Of a stretch of 64,000 bases of DNA, positions 26,400-35,589 are shown piece after piece. Position 1 is the first letter of the stretch. Each line of letters starts with the position of its first letter. The DNA is from Glaciecola siphonariae. GTDB lineage: Bacteria > Pseudomonadota > Gammaproteobacteria > Enterobacterales > Alteromonadaceae. The stretch spans positions 605,470 through 669,469 of the forward strand of contig NZ_JBHSGU010000005.1 of NCBI RefSeq assembly GCF_042652645.1, read 5' to 3'. The notes under the pieces are model-generated. The model was given only the letters and a program-made list of their open reading frames with translations. It searched no databases and was not told the origin of the DNA. The translations under genes and the position numbers were made by a program.

Positions 26400-27620
26400 A
26401 TGAACGACGACTACTGGGCAGTGCGCCCTCAGCGCAACTGGTTAAAAACTTTTTTAATAGGCGGCTTTTGGCTTGTATTACTCGGCGCCTTGGTATTTGC
26501 TTTTGTGCGCTCCAAACAAGCCAGTGATTTACGAGAGCAAGGTCAAACAGAGATAGCGTGGGACACGCAATTGCTTGCATGCAATGAGATTGTTGATGCC
26601 GAGCCAACTGACCAATTTAATCGCTGTTTGGAAATGGCTGAAGATGGGTGGATAGACGCTGCCTCCCGCATAGCGTGGGCGTATTCAAGAGACGGCGAAT
26701 ATCAAAGCTGGCAGTCAGCCTACGAATGGTTAGCTTGGCTGAAAGACCACGACCGATACGCAGAGCTACTCAGCTACATTGTGCTGTTTGAAATTGGTGA
26801 TTCAAAAGAAAGTAAGTTAAAGGGCGAACGCGGTATCCGCGCTCTGGCTATGAAAAACGAAGCAGCGGCAAGTGCATATTTAGCAAGTTTGTATTATTTA
26901 GAACTCAACGCCCTTGAGCGCAGGTCAAACATGGCGTGGCTGCTCGAGCGAGCTTACAACGGCAGCAATTACTGGGTCATGCCAGACGCCATGGCAACGG
27001 TATATGCGAACGGCTACTTAAGCAAAGCAGACCCAGATAAAGCACAAGCGCTGCTGATTGAAGCAAGCGAGCGCGATTTTCCGTTTAATGCCAACAACGT
27101 TGCTTGGCAATTTGCCACAACCACTAACCCTGCCCTTGCCAATTATCCAAAAGCCCTTGAGCTCGCGCAAAAGGTTACAAGCAACCCTGAGCACGCTAAC
27201 AATTTCGTCTATGTCGACACGCTAGCAGCGGCTTATGCGGCTAACAATATGTTTGAAGACGCTGTAAGAGCACAGAAAGAAGCGCTTGAGCTGATTACAC
27301 TCGCCAGTGAGAATGATGATTCTCTGAAACCTGAGGTAGAGAACTTTAAAAAGCGCTTGGCCTTGTTTGAGTCACAGCAACGCTACGAAGAAGTCATTCC
27401 GCTTGAAATCGCTAAGGCAAAAAGCAGCGCTTCTGCTACCGCAGATACGGCTGAAATTGCAGCGAGTGCAGAAAGCGCAGAGACTACAGCAAGTACTCAA
27501 CTTACCGCTCTAGATGCAAAAGGCCGCGTCTTTTTTGAAAATCTGAAGAAACAAATTGAACAAGCATTGATTGCCAATCTTTATGTTGAATTGCAGGCGC
27601 CAGAAATCGCGCCCCAGTAA
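26400..27620 (+). CDS. Membrane-anchored TPR/Sel1-like protein
   Basis: A 406-residue protein with a single N-terminal membrane segment (about residues 16-40) and a soluble repeat-rich body outside or inside the cytoplasm. Helical repeats such as SRIAWAYSRDGEYQSWQSAY, AAASAYLASLYYLELNALER and MPDAMATVYANGYLSKADPD look like Sel1/TPR units. A low-complexity Ala/Ser/Thr/Glu stretch lies near residues 340-365. Function is unknown; scaffold-like protein binding is inferred. It follows the GlcNAc operon by 122 bp and may have its own promoter. Confidence 0.75.
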   Translation: MNDDYWAVRPQRNWLKTFLIGGFWLVLLGALVFAFVRSKQASDLREQGQTEIAWDTQLLACNEIVDAEPTDQFNRCLEMAEDGWIDAASRIAWAYSRDGEYQSWQSAYEWLAWLKDHDRYAELLSYIVLFEIGDSKESKLKGERGIRALAMKNEAAASAYLASLYYLELNALERRSNMAWLLERAYNGSNYWVMPDAMATVYANGYLSKADPDKAQALLIEASERDFPFNANNVAWQFATTTNPALANYPKALELAQKVTSNPEHANNFVYVDTLAAAYAANNMFEDAVRAQKEALELITLASENDDSLKPEVENFKKRLALFESQQRYEEVIPLEIAKAKSSASATADTAEIAASAESAETTASTQLTALDAKGRVFFENLKKQIEQALIANLYVELQAPEIAPQ

Positions 27621-27681
27621 GTCGGGTTGCATGGCGCGTTGCTTTTTAAGCTCAGCTATGAAAAAGGAACAAACACTCGTT

Positions 27682-28866
27682 CTACGCATCAAAGTAAACG
27701 AAGCCAGCGTTAACAAGCTGGCTTACTAAGGCCGCAAAAGCTGTCTGCGTTTTGTTATCACGTCCATAATTAACATCTGCAGAAATTGATAACTCGCCAG
27801 TATGAATTAAGGCCAACATTAGCGCCTGATTCTCAGCCGTGGTTGAGAAAGGTTGCGCGTCTACGTAAAACACAAACGGCTCATTTGGCGACTCTGAAAC
27901 ATGTGAGTACACCGCTTTTACACCGGGCAATAGCTTAATTACCAAACCCTGCCTACACGCATCTAAGACCTCTTCAATGGTGTATTCTTCATCTGGTTTC
28001 ATATCAGGCAGCGACTGAGCGGAAATGAATCGCATTAGGGCTTGGTCTGCTTCAGGCGTATTTAACAGCTCAGCAATAAGCGCCTTGAGGCGGGCTAGCT
28101 CGTGTTGACTTACCTGAGCCGGCGGCATGTGAGCATCGCGATATTGTGAATTATCAGGGTCTTCATATCGACGCTGTACAAGCTGCAGGTCTTCGCCCTC
28201 ATCAAGCAGTCCATGTAAAAGCTCTAAATTTGTTGGAGCCCTAAAACCGATGGAGTAATTTAAACACTCTGTTAGCGCTACGCCATTATGAGGATGCTTA
28301 GGAGGGATATAGACAGCGTCTCCAGGTTCCAACACCTCGTCGATAGTGGGTGTGAATTCACTGATTTGCTTCAACAGGGGGTGTGGCGTCAAATTTTCGT
28401 GAGCATTGGGTAGCCCTACTTGCCAACGACGACTACCTTTGCCCTGCACAATAAATACGTCGTATTGGTCAATGTGCGGACCTACGCCCGCGCCGGGGCT
28501 TGAAAAACTGACCATTACATCATCCATTCTCCAATGCCCTAAGCGCTTTACTTTATCTGACAAGGCGCCAACCTCTGGCATATATCGGTCAACACCTTGA
28601 ACCAGCAAGCTCCATGCGCCAACACAAAGAGGCGCAAAGTCGTCTATCGGACCTTGGGTGACCTGCCAGGCATTGTCATTGAAAGATATAAGTCGGCTGT
28701 CAACGCTATCTTCTTGCGCAAGGCCAGCCAATTCGTGCTCATCAAGAGGGTCTGTAAAATCATCAAAAAAGCCTTTGATCACGCAGGGTTTCTTTTGCCA
28801 AAAGTGCTGCACAAAATAATCTATATCGAAGCCCTGCATATGCAGCGCGCTTGGCGCTTTATTCAA
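27682..28866 (-). CDS. roxA: Ribosomal protein uL16 3-hydroxylase (JmjC/cupin oxygenase RoxA)
   Basis: A 394-residue Fe(II)/2-oxoglutarate oxygenase of the YcfD/RoxA family, which hydroxylates a specific Arg of ribosomal protein uL16. The N-terminus KPCVIKGFFDDFTDPLDEHE and the metal-binding HxD (H131-D133 in GPHIDQYDVF) fit, followed by the basic patch GSRRWQVG and the distal His in PPKHPHNGVALTECLNYS. A C-terminal winged-helix region follows. Length is like E. coli RoxA (373). It lies 18 bp upstream of the ThuA-like gene's stop, running in the same direction. Confidence 0.93.
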   Translation of the reverse strand: MNKAPSALHMQGFDIDYFVQHFWQKKPCVIKGFFDDFTDPLDEHELAGLAQEDSVDSRLISFNDNAWQVTQGPIDDFAPLCVGAWSLLVQGVDRYMPEVGALSDKVKRLGHWRMDDVMVSFSSPGAGVGPHIDQYDVFIVQGKGSRRWQVGLPNAHENLTPHPLLKQISEFTPTIDEVLEPGDAVYIPPKHPHNGVALTECLNYSIGFRAPTNLELLHGLLDEGEDLQLVQRRYEDPDNSQYRDAHMPPAQVSQHELARLKALIAELLNTPEADQALMRFISAQSLPDMKPDEEYTIEEVLDACRQGLVIKLLPGVKAVYSHVSESPNEPFVFYVDAQPFSTTAENQALMLALIHTGELSISADVNYGRDNKTQTAFAALVSQLVNAGFVYFDA

Positions 28867-28884
28867 TATCTACCCCTAAAAAAT

Positions 28885-29661
28885 CTACTTTTTCTCAATG
28901 CCCTTACCGGTTGCAGCCCAATAGATGCCGCCATAAAGATGCGCTAAAAAGGCTTCATCTCTATAAACACCGGGTAAATGCCCAAGCGCAGTATAAAATG
29001 AACGGCCTCCGTCATATTCATGATACCAAGCCAGTGGATGGAATTCCCCCATGCCCTCGGTTTTTTTCGTACCCCAGTCGGCTTTAGGATCGTAGGTGGT
29101 TTCATCAACGGTTAATAAATAATTTAAACCTTCAATATTGGCAGGCAAAAAGTTATAAAATTCGTCAGTCCACAAATGACGCTCATCAAAGCTCGACATT
29201 CCTGGGAAGTTATTGTCTTGTTTCACCAGCACCGCAGTTTGATTAGCAGGATGAATTTCAAAATAATGCCCCACGAGTTTACCGTACCACTCCCAATCAT
29301 ATTCAGTGTCTGACGCCGCGTGCACGCCTACAAACCCTTTACCCGACTGAATAAAACGCTCAAATGCGGCTTGCTGCTCATCATTAAAAATATCGCCTGT
29401 GGTATTAATCAGCACCACTGCATCAAACTTACTTAAGTAATCATCATTAATGACTAGTCCGGCAAACTCATGCCATTCAAGACCAAAGTCATGGCGCTCT
29501 GCAAGCACTCGCATCGCGCTAACGCTGTCGTGAATTGAACTGTGATGCCAACCTGCTGTTTTAGTAAACAACAACACGTTAAATTGTTTAGCCGATGCGC
29601 TTGCCATAAATGCAATGCACAAAACAAAGGCGCTTATCGCGCGTAAATAGTTGTTTTTCAT
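28885..29661 (-). CDS. Exported ThuA-domain protein
   Basis: A 258-residue protein with a Sec signal (cleaved after ASASA). The rest is a ThuA (trehalose-utilisation-like, class I glutamine amidotransferase fold) domain: QFNVLLFTKTAGWHHSSI, VVLINTTGDIF, GKGFVGVHAASDTEYDW and the tail GGRSFYTALGHLPGVY. Start at 29661 is chosen for AAGGACACAAT upstream; the frame is open to 29703. ThuA members act in oxidised-sugar pathways, but the reaction of exported ones is unsettled. It may be co-transcribed with roxA. Confidence 0.88.
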   Translation of the reverse strand: MKNNYLRAISAFVLCIAFMASASAKQFNVLLFTKTAGWHHSSIHDSVSAMRVLAERHDFGLEWHEFAGLVINDDYLSKFDAVVLINTTGDIFNDEQQAAFERFIQSGKGFVGVHAASDTEYDWEWYGKLVGHYFEIHPANQTAVLVKQDNNFPGMSSFDERHLWTDEFYNFLPANIEGLNYLLTVDETTYDPKADWGTKKTEGMGEFHPLAWYHEYDGGRSFYTALGHLPGVYRDEAFLAHLYGGIYWAATGKGIEKK

Positions 29662-29979
29662 ATTGTGTCCTTTTGTCAAATTGCGGTCTTGTATTAAGGC
29701 CAAGCGTTAAAAGCTTAGGGCTACAATGAATAGTGCCAATACTGTGAGTGTAGCGCGAAACCCAGACATAGGGTAATTACGGTTTTTTGGTCTTATGCTT
29801 GTGTTTTATGGTAGGCGAGGCGTGTTTTCAGACCTGTAAAGCTAAGAACTGACGGAAAAATCGAGCACGAACGGGGAAGAGTAAGGACAGGCAGAAAAAG
29901 GACAGGCATAAAAAACCCCGAGACGCATAGCCCTCGGGGTTTTCTTATAAAGCAGATTTTAACGCAAACCTTGGGTTAT
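29662..29979. other. Intergenic stretch between ThuA-like gene and S9 peptidase
   Basis: This 318-bp gap holds the promoter of the ThuA-like gene and the terminator of the S9 peptidase (29912-29943). Two copies of GGACAGGC lie close together near 29885-29907. No convincing coding region was seen. Confidence 0.6.
29912..29943 (-). terminator. Rho-independent terminator of the S9 peptidase gene
   Basis: An 11-bp perfect stem AAAACCCCGAG / CTCGGGGTTTT (29912-29922 with 29933-29943) lies just downstream of the peptidase stop. On the minus strand the stem is followed by six T residues. Confidence 0.85.
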
Positions 29980-32043
29980 CTACTCACCCGTCGCCTCGTT
30001 AGCATCGTCTTTTGCTTTAAGTTTATCTGCAATGCCTAAATCAATATCGGGCATTGGGTCTTTGCGTGACGCCCCCTCAGCTAAGTAAGTGTCCATCCAT
30101 CGCATAAATCGCAAGGAGTAGTCATACTGCGCAGCAGCTTTGCGGTTGCCGTGCCCCTCGCCTGGGTAAAATACAAGACGTACTGGCGTATCTGTGCGTA
30201 CCTTCATGGAACGATATAGCTCCATTGATTGGCTTGGATGTACACGCGTGTCTTCCTCACCGTGCATAATCAAGGTTGGCGTTGTGCTCTTGCCGGCATG
30301 AAAAATCGGCGAACGCTCCAACAAGTTCATCCAGTTGTCTTCCCACGGCCATTTGAGTGAGTGCACTAAATGCATTTCGTTGGGGATATCACTGGTGCCA
30401 AACTTCGAAACTTGGTTAGAAATACCAACAAATGCAACCGCGGCAGCAAAGTGTTCGGTCAAGGCTGTTGCTCCCCACATTGAGGCATAGCCGCCGTAAG
30501 ACCCACCGGTAATGCCAACTCGGTCTCGATTAACCACACCTGCCTTTACTAAGGCCTCCACACCATCTACCAAATCGTTAAATTCTTTACCCGCGTAATC
30601 GTTTTGATGCTCTTTAGCAAAGGCCACGCCACGACCTGTTGAACCACGATAATTAGGGTAGAACACCGCGTAGCCGTCGGCAGCGGCAAACTGCCCGCCG
30701 TCAGAATAACGCGTAATCCAACCATCACTGTAGTGCGCTTCTGGCCCGCCGTGTACGGTTAAAATGAGCGGCCAACCGCCAGCAGGAGCAGTACCGTTTG
30801 GCGTAATTAACAAACCTTCAATGGTGGCACCGTCACGGGCCTCGTAGCTAAACGTGGTTTGCTCAGCCAACTCAAGTTCTTCTAGCCATGCGTTGTGGTT
30901 TGATAGCTTCTGGGTTTTATTGCGTGACTGTGAAAATACTTCTCTTGGATGCGAGGGAGAATCGGCAATCAGCCTGATTTCACCGTCTCCAATATCCGCA
31001 CTACGAACCACAATATTATCTGGCGTGCGCAACGTACGTTTTTCATCGCCGTCGGTTTCATAGACTACCAAGGCACTTTCAACTCCTCTGTGCGCAACAG
31101 CAAGTATGTCTTTTCCCATCCAATCAATGTCCATAATGTGCTGAGGCGCATCTTTGGTAAGCTGAGTAAAACTATCGCTATTTGCATCTGCAACCATTAG
31201 CACGCCAGCGGATGTGTCGTGCACATCTGTGCCAGCTAAAAATGCTAAATGCTTGCCGTTTTCAGACAGTTCAAAGGTGCCAAGCTTGCCCGGGACATCA
31301 ATGGTTGATTTGACCTCGCCAGTACCAATATCTAGAAAAAACAGGTCGCGCAACATTAACGAATCGTCTACTAAATTGGTGGGTGCAGCGGCAACAACAA
31401 GCGCCTTTTCGTTGGCAGACACGTCAAAGTCAGACACATGCCCTTGACTGAAAACTTTTACCGGTTTGGCATCTGAATCAGTCAAGCTTACCGACCAAAG
31501 CGAAGCAAGACGCTGGTCTTCTTCATATACATACGCCTTGAACCCCTTGTCTTTTAGGTCTTCGGCGTCGTCTTTTTCTTTGGCAACAAAATGCAAAGTG
31601 CTGCCGTCATTAGTTACCCGGTAGTCGCCAATTGCAGTGTCAAACTCAAACTGCTTTTTGGCCTCACCGCCACTAAGCGCAATGGAGTAAAGTGAAGTGT
31701 GCTCATCACCGTCTCGCTTGCTCTTAAAATACAAATGTTTACCATCTGAGCTGAACTGCAAGCCAGATATACTGCCCTGACCGGCAATAAAGCTGGTAGG
31801 GGCGCCATCTCCACGAATCACATACAGATGTGTGTCTGCAACTGCATCTTCATCACCGGCAAGAATATCTCGAGGTTTTGATACGGTGTAGGCTGTAAGC
31901 TCGCCGTCGGTAGACACGGTAATGTTACCTGCATGCTGCACTTTAGGCAGGTGCTCAATTTCGAAGGTGCTTGCTGACGCGTTGAAGCTAGCAAGGGCAA
32001 TGGCGGCCGATAATAACGTGGCCTTGAAAGGGATTTTTCTCAT
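29980..32043 (-). CDS. Exported S9-family peptidase (acylaminoacyl-peptidase/DPP-like)
   Basis: A 687-residue secreted serine peptidase with a Sec signal (ends near NASAS). An N-terminal WD40-like propeller (about residues 25-390) precedes an alpha/beta-hydrolase domain. The nucleophile is Ser515 in ITGGSYGGYAS, with HGEEDTRVHPSQS (Asp) and YPGEGHGNRK (His) completing the triad, and the GGPEAHYSDGW oxyanion region upstream. Such enzymes cleave short peptides in the periplasm. A further S9 peptidase of the prolyl oligopeptidase type lies upstream, with a small leader-like peptide gene between them. Confidence 0.92.
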   Translation of the reverse strand: MRKIPFKATLLSAAIALASFNASASTFEIEHLPKVQHAGNITVSTDGELTAYTVSKPRDILAGDEDAVADTHLYVIRGDGAPTSFIAGQGSISGLQFSSDGKHLYFKSKRDGDEHTSLYSIALSGGEAKKQFEFDTAIGDYRVTNDGSTLHFVAKEKDDAEDLKDKGFKAYVYEEDQRLASLWSVSLTDSDAKPVKVFSQGHVSDFDVSANEKALVVAAAPTNLVDDSLMLRDLFFLDIGTGEVKSTIDVPGKLGTFELSENGKHLAFLAGTDVHDTSAGVLMVADANSDSFTQLTKDAPQHIMDIDWMGKDILAVAHRGVESALVVYETDGDEKRTLRTPDNIVVRSADIGDGEIRLIADSPSHPREVFSQSRNKTQKLSNHNAWLEELELAEQTTFSYEARDGATIEGLLITPNGTAPAGGWPLILTVHGGPEAHYSDGWITRYSDGGQFAAADGYAVFYPNYRGSTGRGVAFAKEHQNDYAGKEFNDLVDGVEALVKAGVVNRDRVGITGGSYGGYASMWGATALTEHFAAAVAFVGISNQVSKFGTSDIPNEMHLVHSLKWPWEDNWMNLLERSPIFHAGKSTTPTLIMHGEEDTRVHPSQSMELYRSMKVRTDTPVRLVFYPGEGHGNRKAAAQYDYSLRFMRWMDTYLAEGASRKDPMPDIDLGIADKLKAKDDANEATGE

Positions 32044-32157
32044 GAAACAGAACTCCGTCGTTTTTTGATTTTATATTTACACTAAGCATACGATATATTT
32101 CAAAAAACTGTTCAGAAAACACTGACCAGTGAACAGGGTTCTGTAATAAATAGAAGA

Positions 32158-32191
32158 TAGCAAGGCCCCTATCTACTAGAGGCTCTTGCTA
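32158..32191 (-). terminator. Hairpin after the small peptide gene, weak terminator
   Basis: TAGCAAG is paired with CTTGCTA and extended by GCC/GGC with one bulge (32158-32167 with 32181-32191). It lies about 15 bp after the 42-residue ORF on the minus strand. The T run after it is poor, so it may be a processing or attenuation hairpin instead. Confidence 0.45.
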
Positions 32192-32204
32192 AATTTTGAC
32201 TGAC

Positions 32205-32333
32205 TCAAGACCTGCGTTCACCTTGAATAAGCGCAATCAAAATCTCAGTATACCAGCGTTCAAAATCAATATATGACTGCATAGCGCTCGAGCCTGACAC
32301 GGCACTTACTTGATGTTGGTTTAATGTTTTCAT
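32205..32333 (-). CDS. 42-residue peptide with a double-glycine-like leader
   Basis: A short gene with an excellent ribosome-binding site (AAGGAGAG, 6 nt before ATG). It encodes MKTLNQHQVSAVSG followed by 28 residues with an aromatic/acidic core (YIDFERWYTE) and a hydrophobic patch (ILIALIQ). The first part looks like the leaders of double-glycine-processed secreted peptides (bacteriocin/RiPP type: L..HQ..AVSG), though the cleavage site reads SGS, not GG. It lies between two secreted S9 peptidase genes with its own hairpin. No modification enzyme or peptidase-containing ABC transporter is in the window. Function is inferred, not shown. Confidence 0.6.
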   Translation of the reverse strand: MKTLNQHQVSAVSGSSAMQSYIDFERWYTEILIALIQGERRS

Positions 32334-32413
32334 GTTTCTCTCCTTAGAAATAATTATAGTGAGTGCTTAGTGTATCGACTCAACTATCTTGTACAACTTG
32401 TCCTTAGGTACAG

Positions 32414-32445
32414 AAAAGGGCAGTGCCTTGCAGCACTGCCCTTTT
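32414..32445 (-). terminator. Rho-independent terminator of the prolyl oligopeptidase gene
   Basis: A 13-bp perfect stem (32414-32426 with 32433-32445, core GGGCAGTGC / GCACTGCCC) flanked by A and T runs lies 20 bp after the prolyl oligopeptidase stop. It can work in both directions. Confidence 0.85.
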
Positions 32446-32465
32446 TGTTGGTTGGGTGACCTAAG

Positions 32466-34631
32466 CTATTTGTCTAAGGTTTTAATCCCCATATTCCACA
32501 GGGTAAACCCGTATAAATCGGCGGTTTGTTCAATCACCTTGCTTGTTGGAGTGCCCGCACCATGACCAGCATCGGTTTCAATACGAATCAAGGTTGGATT
32601 ACTGCCCTGCTGATATTCTTGCAGCGTCGCGGCAAACTTAAACGAATGCGCTGGTACGACTCGGTCATCGTGGTCTGCAGTGGTAACCATTGTGGCAGGG
32701 TAAGCAATGGGTTTGACGTTATGAACCGGCGAATAGCCCTTCAAATATTCAAACATTTCTTCGCTTTGCTCTGATGTACCGTAGTCGTATGCCCATCCAG
32801 CACCTGCGGTAAACGTGTGATAACGCAACATGTCCAACACACCAACCGCTGGCAGTGCCACCTGAGCGAGTTCAGGACGCTGCGTCATCACTGCACCCAC
32901 CAACAAACCACCGTTTGATCCACCGCGCAGTGCAAGGTACTGACTTGAGGTGTACTGCTTATCAATCAAAAACTCAGCCGCAGCAATAAAGTCATCAAAC
33001 ACATTTTGCTTTTGCATCTGAGTGCCAGCATTGTGCCACGCTTTGCCATATTCACCGCCTCCGCGAATGTTTGGCACCGCATAAATACCGCCCAACTCCA
33101 GCCATGCAGCAACCGTTGAACTAAAACGTGGCGACAGGCTAATGTTAAAACCACCGTAACCATAAAGTAACGTAGGATTTTTGCCGTCTAGCACGGTGTC
33201 TTTATGATGCGTAATGATCATTGGCACACGCGTACCGTCTTTTGAATTAAAGAACACTTGTTCTGATACAAACTGACTACCGTCAAAGGCTATTTCCGGC
33301 TTGTTAAACAGCGCCGATTTGCCCTCGGCAATATCCAGTGAATAGATAGTGGTGGGCGTTGTGTAGTTGGTAAAGGTGTAATAGGTTTGAGTATCGTCGG
33401 CCTTGCCGCCAAAGCTACCGGCATTGCCTAAGCCTGGAAGCTCAATCGTGCGTACTTGATTGCCATCAAGGTCATATTGATACACCTTAGATATGGCATC
33501 CACCATATATTCGGCAAAAATAAACCCGCCCGCTGTACTAGGTACTAATACGCTGTCGGTCTCTGCAATAAGGTCTTGCCAATTCTCTACACCAGGGGCA
33601 CTAGCCGATACCGTTACCACTTTGGTATTCGGTGCTTCATGGTTGGTGACCAAGTATAGGGTATCGCCTTTGTTGGTAAGCATGTAAACGTCGGCGCCCA
33701 AGTCGGCTTTTACTGTTTTCCAGCCGCTATCCGGTTGCTCTAAGTCTTTCAAAAAGGCTTTATTACCCGATGTTGATTCTGCCGCGGAAACAAGCAAAAA
33801 GCGTCCGTCATCGCTCACTTGAGAGCCCACATAACGGTGCTTTTCAGCGTCGGTGTGGCCAAACACTTTAATGTCGGCCGATTGCGGCGTACCAATTTGA
33901 TGATAATACAGCTTGTGCTGGTCAGTTTTTTCGCTCAGCTCTGAGCCTTCTGGCTTATCGTAACTGGAGTAATAAAATCCTTCATTTTTATACCACGACA
34001 TGCCAGAGAACTTTACGTCTTGCAGCGGCTCACCCACTTGCTCCATGGTGTCAGTGTTGATCACATACACTTCTCGCCAGTCGCTTCCACCGGTAGAGGT
34101 TTGGTACGACGCCAAGGAACCGTCTTCTGAAAATGCCAAACCGGCTAATGATACGGTGCCATCTTCAGAGAACTGATTGGGGTCAATAAAGACCTCTGGC
34201 TCACCACCTTCTTTTTGTCGATACACCACCGATTGATTTTGAAGACCATCGTTTTTATAGAAATAAGTATAATCACCTTCTTTAAACGGTGCCGACACGC
34301 GCTCGTAATTGATAAGATCGCGAACCAGTGATGCTATATCGCTTCGGTATGGAATTTGCGCCAAGTAGTCTTGAGTAACCTCGTTCTGAGCCTTTACCCA
34401 AGCCTCGGTTTCAGCGCTGCGATCGTCTTCTAACCATCGGTAAGGGTCGGCCACTTGTTGGCCAAAATAGGTGTCTATTACATCGCCTTTTGCCGTTACC
34501 GGATATGTCACACGTATGTCCTCTTGTGCGCTTTGAGTATCAGATGCTTGTTGTTCTGGTTTTGGCTGACAGGCCATAAGCGCTGTTAGCAAAGCAACAG
34601 ACAAGCCTGTTTTTATAAGTTTTGTTTGCAT
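32466..34631 (-). CDS. Prolyl oligopeptidase, S9A family lipoprotein
   Basis: A 721-residue serine peptidase cleaving after Pro in short peptides. It has a lipoprotein signal (LMAC, Cys20), an N-terminal segment VADPYRWLEDDRSAETEAWV typical of S9A enzymes, a seven-bladed propeller (about 90-440) and a C-terminal hydrolase domain. The catalytic Ser572 is in ALRGGSNGGLL, Asp in TADHDDRVVPAHS and His in DAGHGAG. The lipobox suggests an outer-membrane or periplasmic location. The strong terminator at 32414 follows. Confidence 0.95.
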   Translation of the reverse strand: MQTKLIKTGLSVALLTALMACQPKPEQQASDTQSAQEDIRVTYPVTAKGDVIDTYFGQQVADPYRWLEDDRSAETEAWVKAQNEVTQDYLAQIPYRSDIASLVRDLINYERVSAPFKEGDYTYFYKNDGLQNQSVVYRQKEGGEPEVFIDPNQFSEDGTVSLAGLAFSEDGSLASYQTSTGGSDWREVYVINTDTMEQVGEPLQDVKFSGMSWYKNEGFYYSSYDKPEGSELSEKTDQHKLYYHQIGTPQSADIKVFGHTDAEKHRYVGSQVSDDGRFLLVSAAESTSGNKAFLKDLEQPDSGWKTVKADLGADVYMLTNKGDTLYLVTNHEAPNTKVVTVSASAPGVENWQDLIAETDSVLVPSTAGGFIFAEYMVDAISKVYQYDLDGNQVRTIELPGLGNAGSFGGKADDTQTYYTFTNYTTPTTIYSLDIAEGKSALFNKPEIAFDGSQFVSEQVFFNSKDGTRVPMIITHHKDTVLDGKNPTLLYGYGGFNISLSPRFSSTVAAWLELGGIYAVPNIRGGGEYGKAWHNAGTQMQKQNVFDDFIAAAEFLIDKQYTSSQYLALRGGSNGGLLVGAVMTQRPELAQVALPAVGVLDMLRYHTFTAGAGWAYDYGTSEQSEEMFEYLKGYSPVHNVKPIAYPATMVTTADHDDRVVPAHSFKFAATLQEYQQGSNPTLIRIETDAGHGAGTPTSKVIEQTADLYGFTLWNMGIKTLDK

Positions 34632-34816
34632 GGAAAATCCGTATTGTCGTTGTTAAAAATTTATTTTTATAGCTACGCAATAAGCATAAACAAAAATGCG
34701 TCTGTTGGTCTACGGTTTGACTTGAGCTTTGGCTTGCTTTTTAGGTAAATTGCTAGCCTTAAATGCCATGCGATATCCGCCGTGCCATCTTATGCAAGAC
34801 TATTTAAGTGACTAAA

Positions 34817-34844
34817 TAAAAAACCCCTTATGCAAGATAAGGGG
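34817..34844 (-). terminator. Rho-independent terminator of the 153-residue secreted protein gene
   Basis: CCCCTTAT / ATAAGGGG (34824-34831 with 34837-34844) forms a GC-rich hairpin with a 5-nt loop, followed on the minus strand by a T run (34817-34823). It ends the gene at 34889. Confidence 0.8.
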
Positions 34845-34888
34845 GAAGGGAGCGGTGATATACGGGAAAGCAGTGTCTGTGTGACGAC

Positions 34889-35350
34889 TCAATACTGGGT
34901 TGCGGTGTCTTTTACAACATAGGTCGTTGCTAGCTGATTTTTTATGTCTGTTTGATTGGCGTCTTGCTGTTGATTTTGATGCATATTAGCCATTGCGACC
35001 ATAAGTTGGACTCGCGCTTCAGCCACAGCATTTTCAATATTAAAATAAGTGACCGTGGCAGCTAACAGGTCGTGATGGGTAAATCTGCCCTCTACAAAAC
35101 CTTTGTCTATTTTTTCCATCTGCGCGTTCGCATCAATCAGGTTTTGCTCTAGTTCGGTAACTAAAGCCAGTGCGCGAGCAAAACTATTATCGTTAAGCGC
35201 AATACTTTGAGCGTGGTCTTGTACATTAATCGACTCTTGATGTGACGCTGCCTGAGCCGACTGGCCCGCAACAACGGCAAATAAAGTTAAGGCCGCAATT
35301 GAACTGCTGACAATTTTAAGTGCTGTGTTTGCAAAAATATCGAATTTCAT
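34889..35350 (-). CDS. Secreted helical hypothetical protein
   Basis: A 153-residue protein with a Sec signal peptide (hydrophobic 15-30, cleavage near AQAAS). The mature 120 residues are Gln/Asn/Ala-rich and probably all helical, with the segment GRFTHHDLLAATVTYFNIENAV. No domain was recognised. It is a single-gene unit with its own terminator and diverges from the GMC oxidoreductase gene. Its expression may be stationary-phase or stress linked, but nothing in the sequence shows this. Confidence 0.7.
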   Translation of the reverse strand: MKFDIFANTALKIVSSSIAALTLFAVVAGQSAQAASHQESINVQDHAQSIALNDNSFARALALVTELEQNLIDANAQMEKIDKGFVEGRFTHHDLLAATVTYFNIENAVAEARVQLMVAMANMHQNQQQDANQTDIKNQLATTYVVKDTATQY

Positions 35351-35589
35351 AATCTTGTCTCGCGTTTGTCTTTGAACTTGTGATGATGATAGATAACTAG
35401 ACAGGATAAAAATAATTATGCTTTCATATACAATTCATTTTATTTTGTGATGTATCGAAAATCATTGATTGGTGCTGCAATGCAACTATCACTCTTTATC
35501 ACGGGCATTTTGCTAAGAAAGCGACTAATGCTTTATTGCTAACATCTTGTTAACATCACATTAGTGCAGAATTTTATTTGGAGCGCAGC

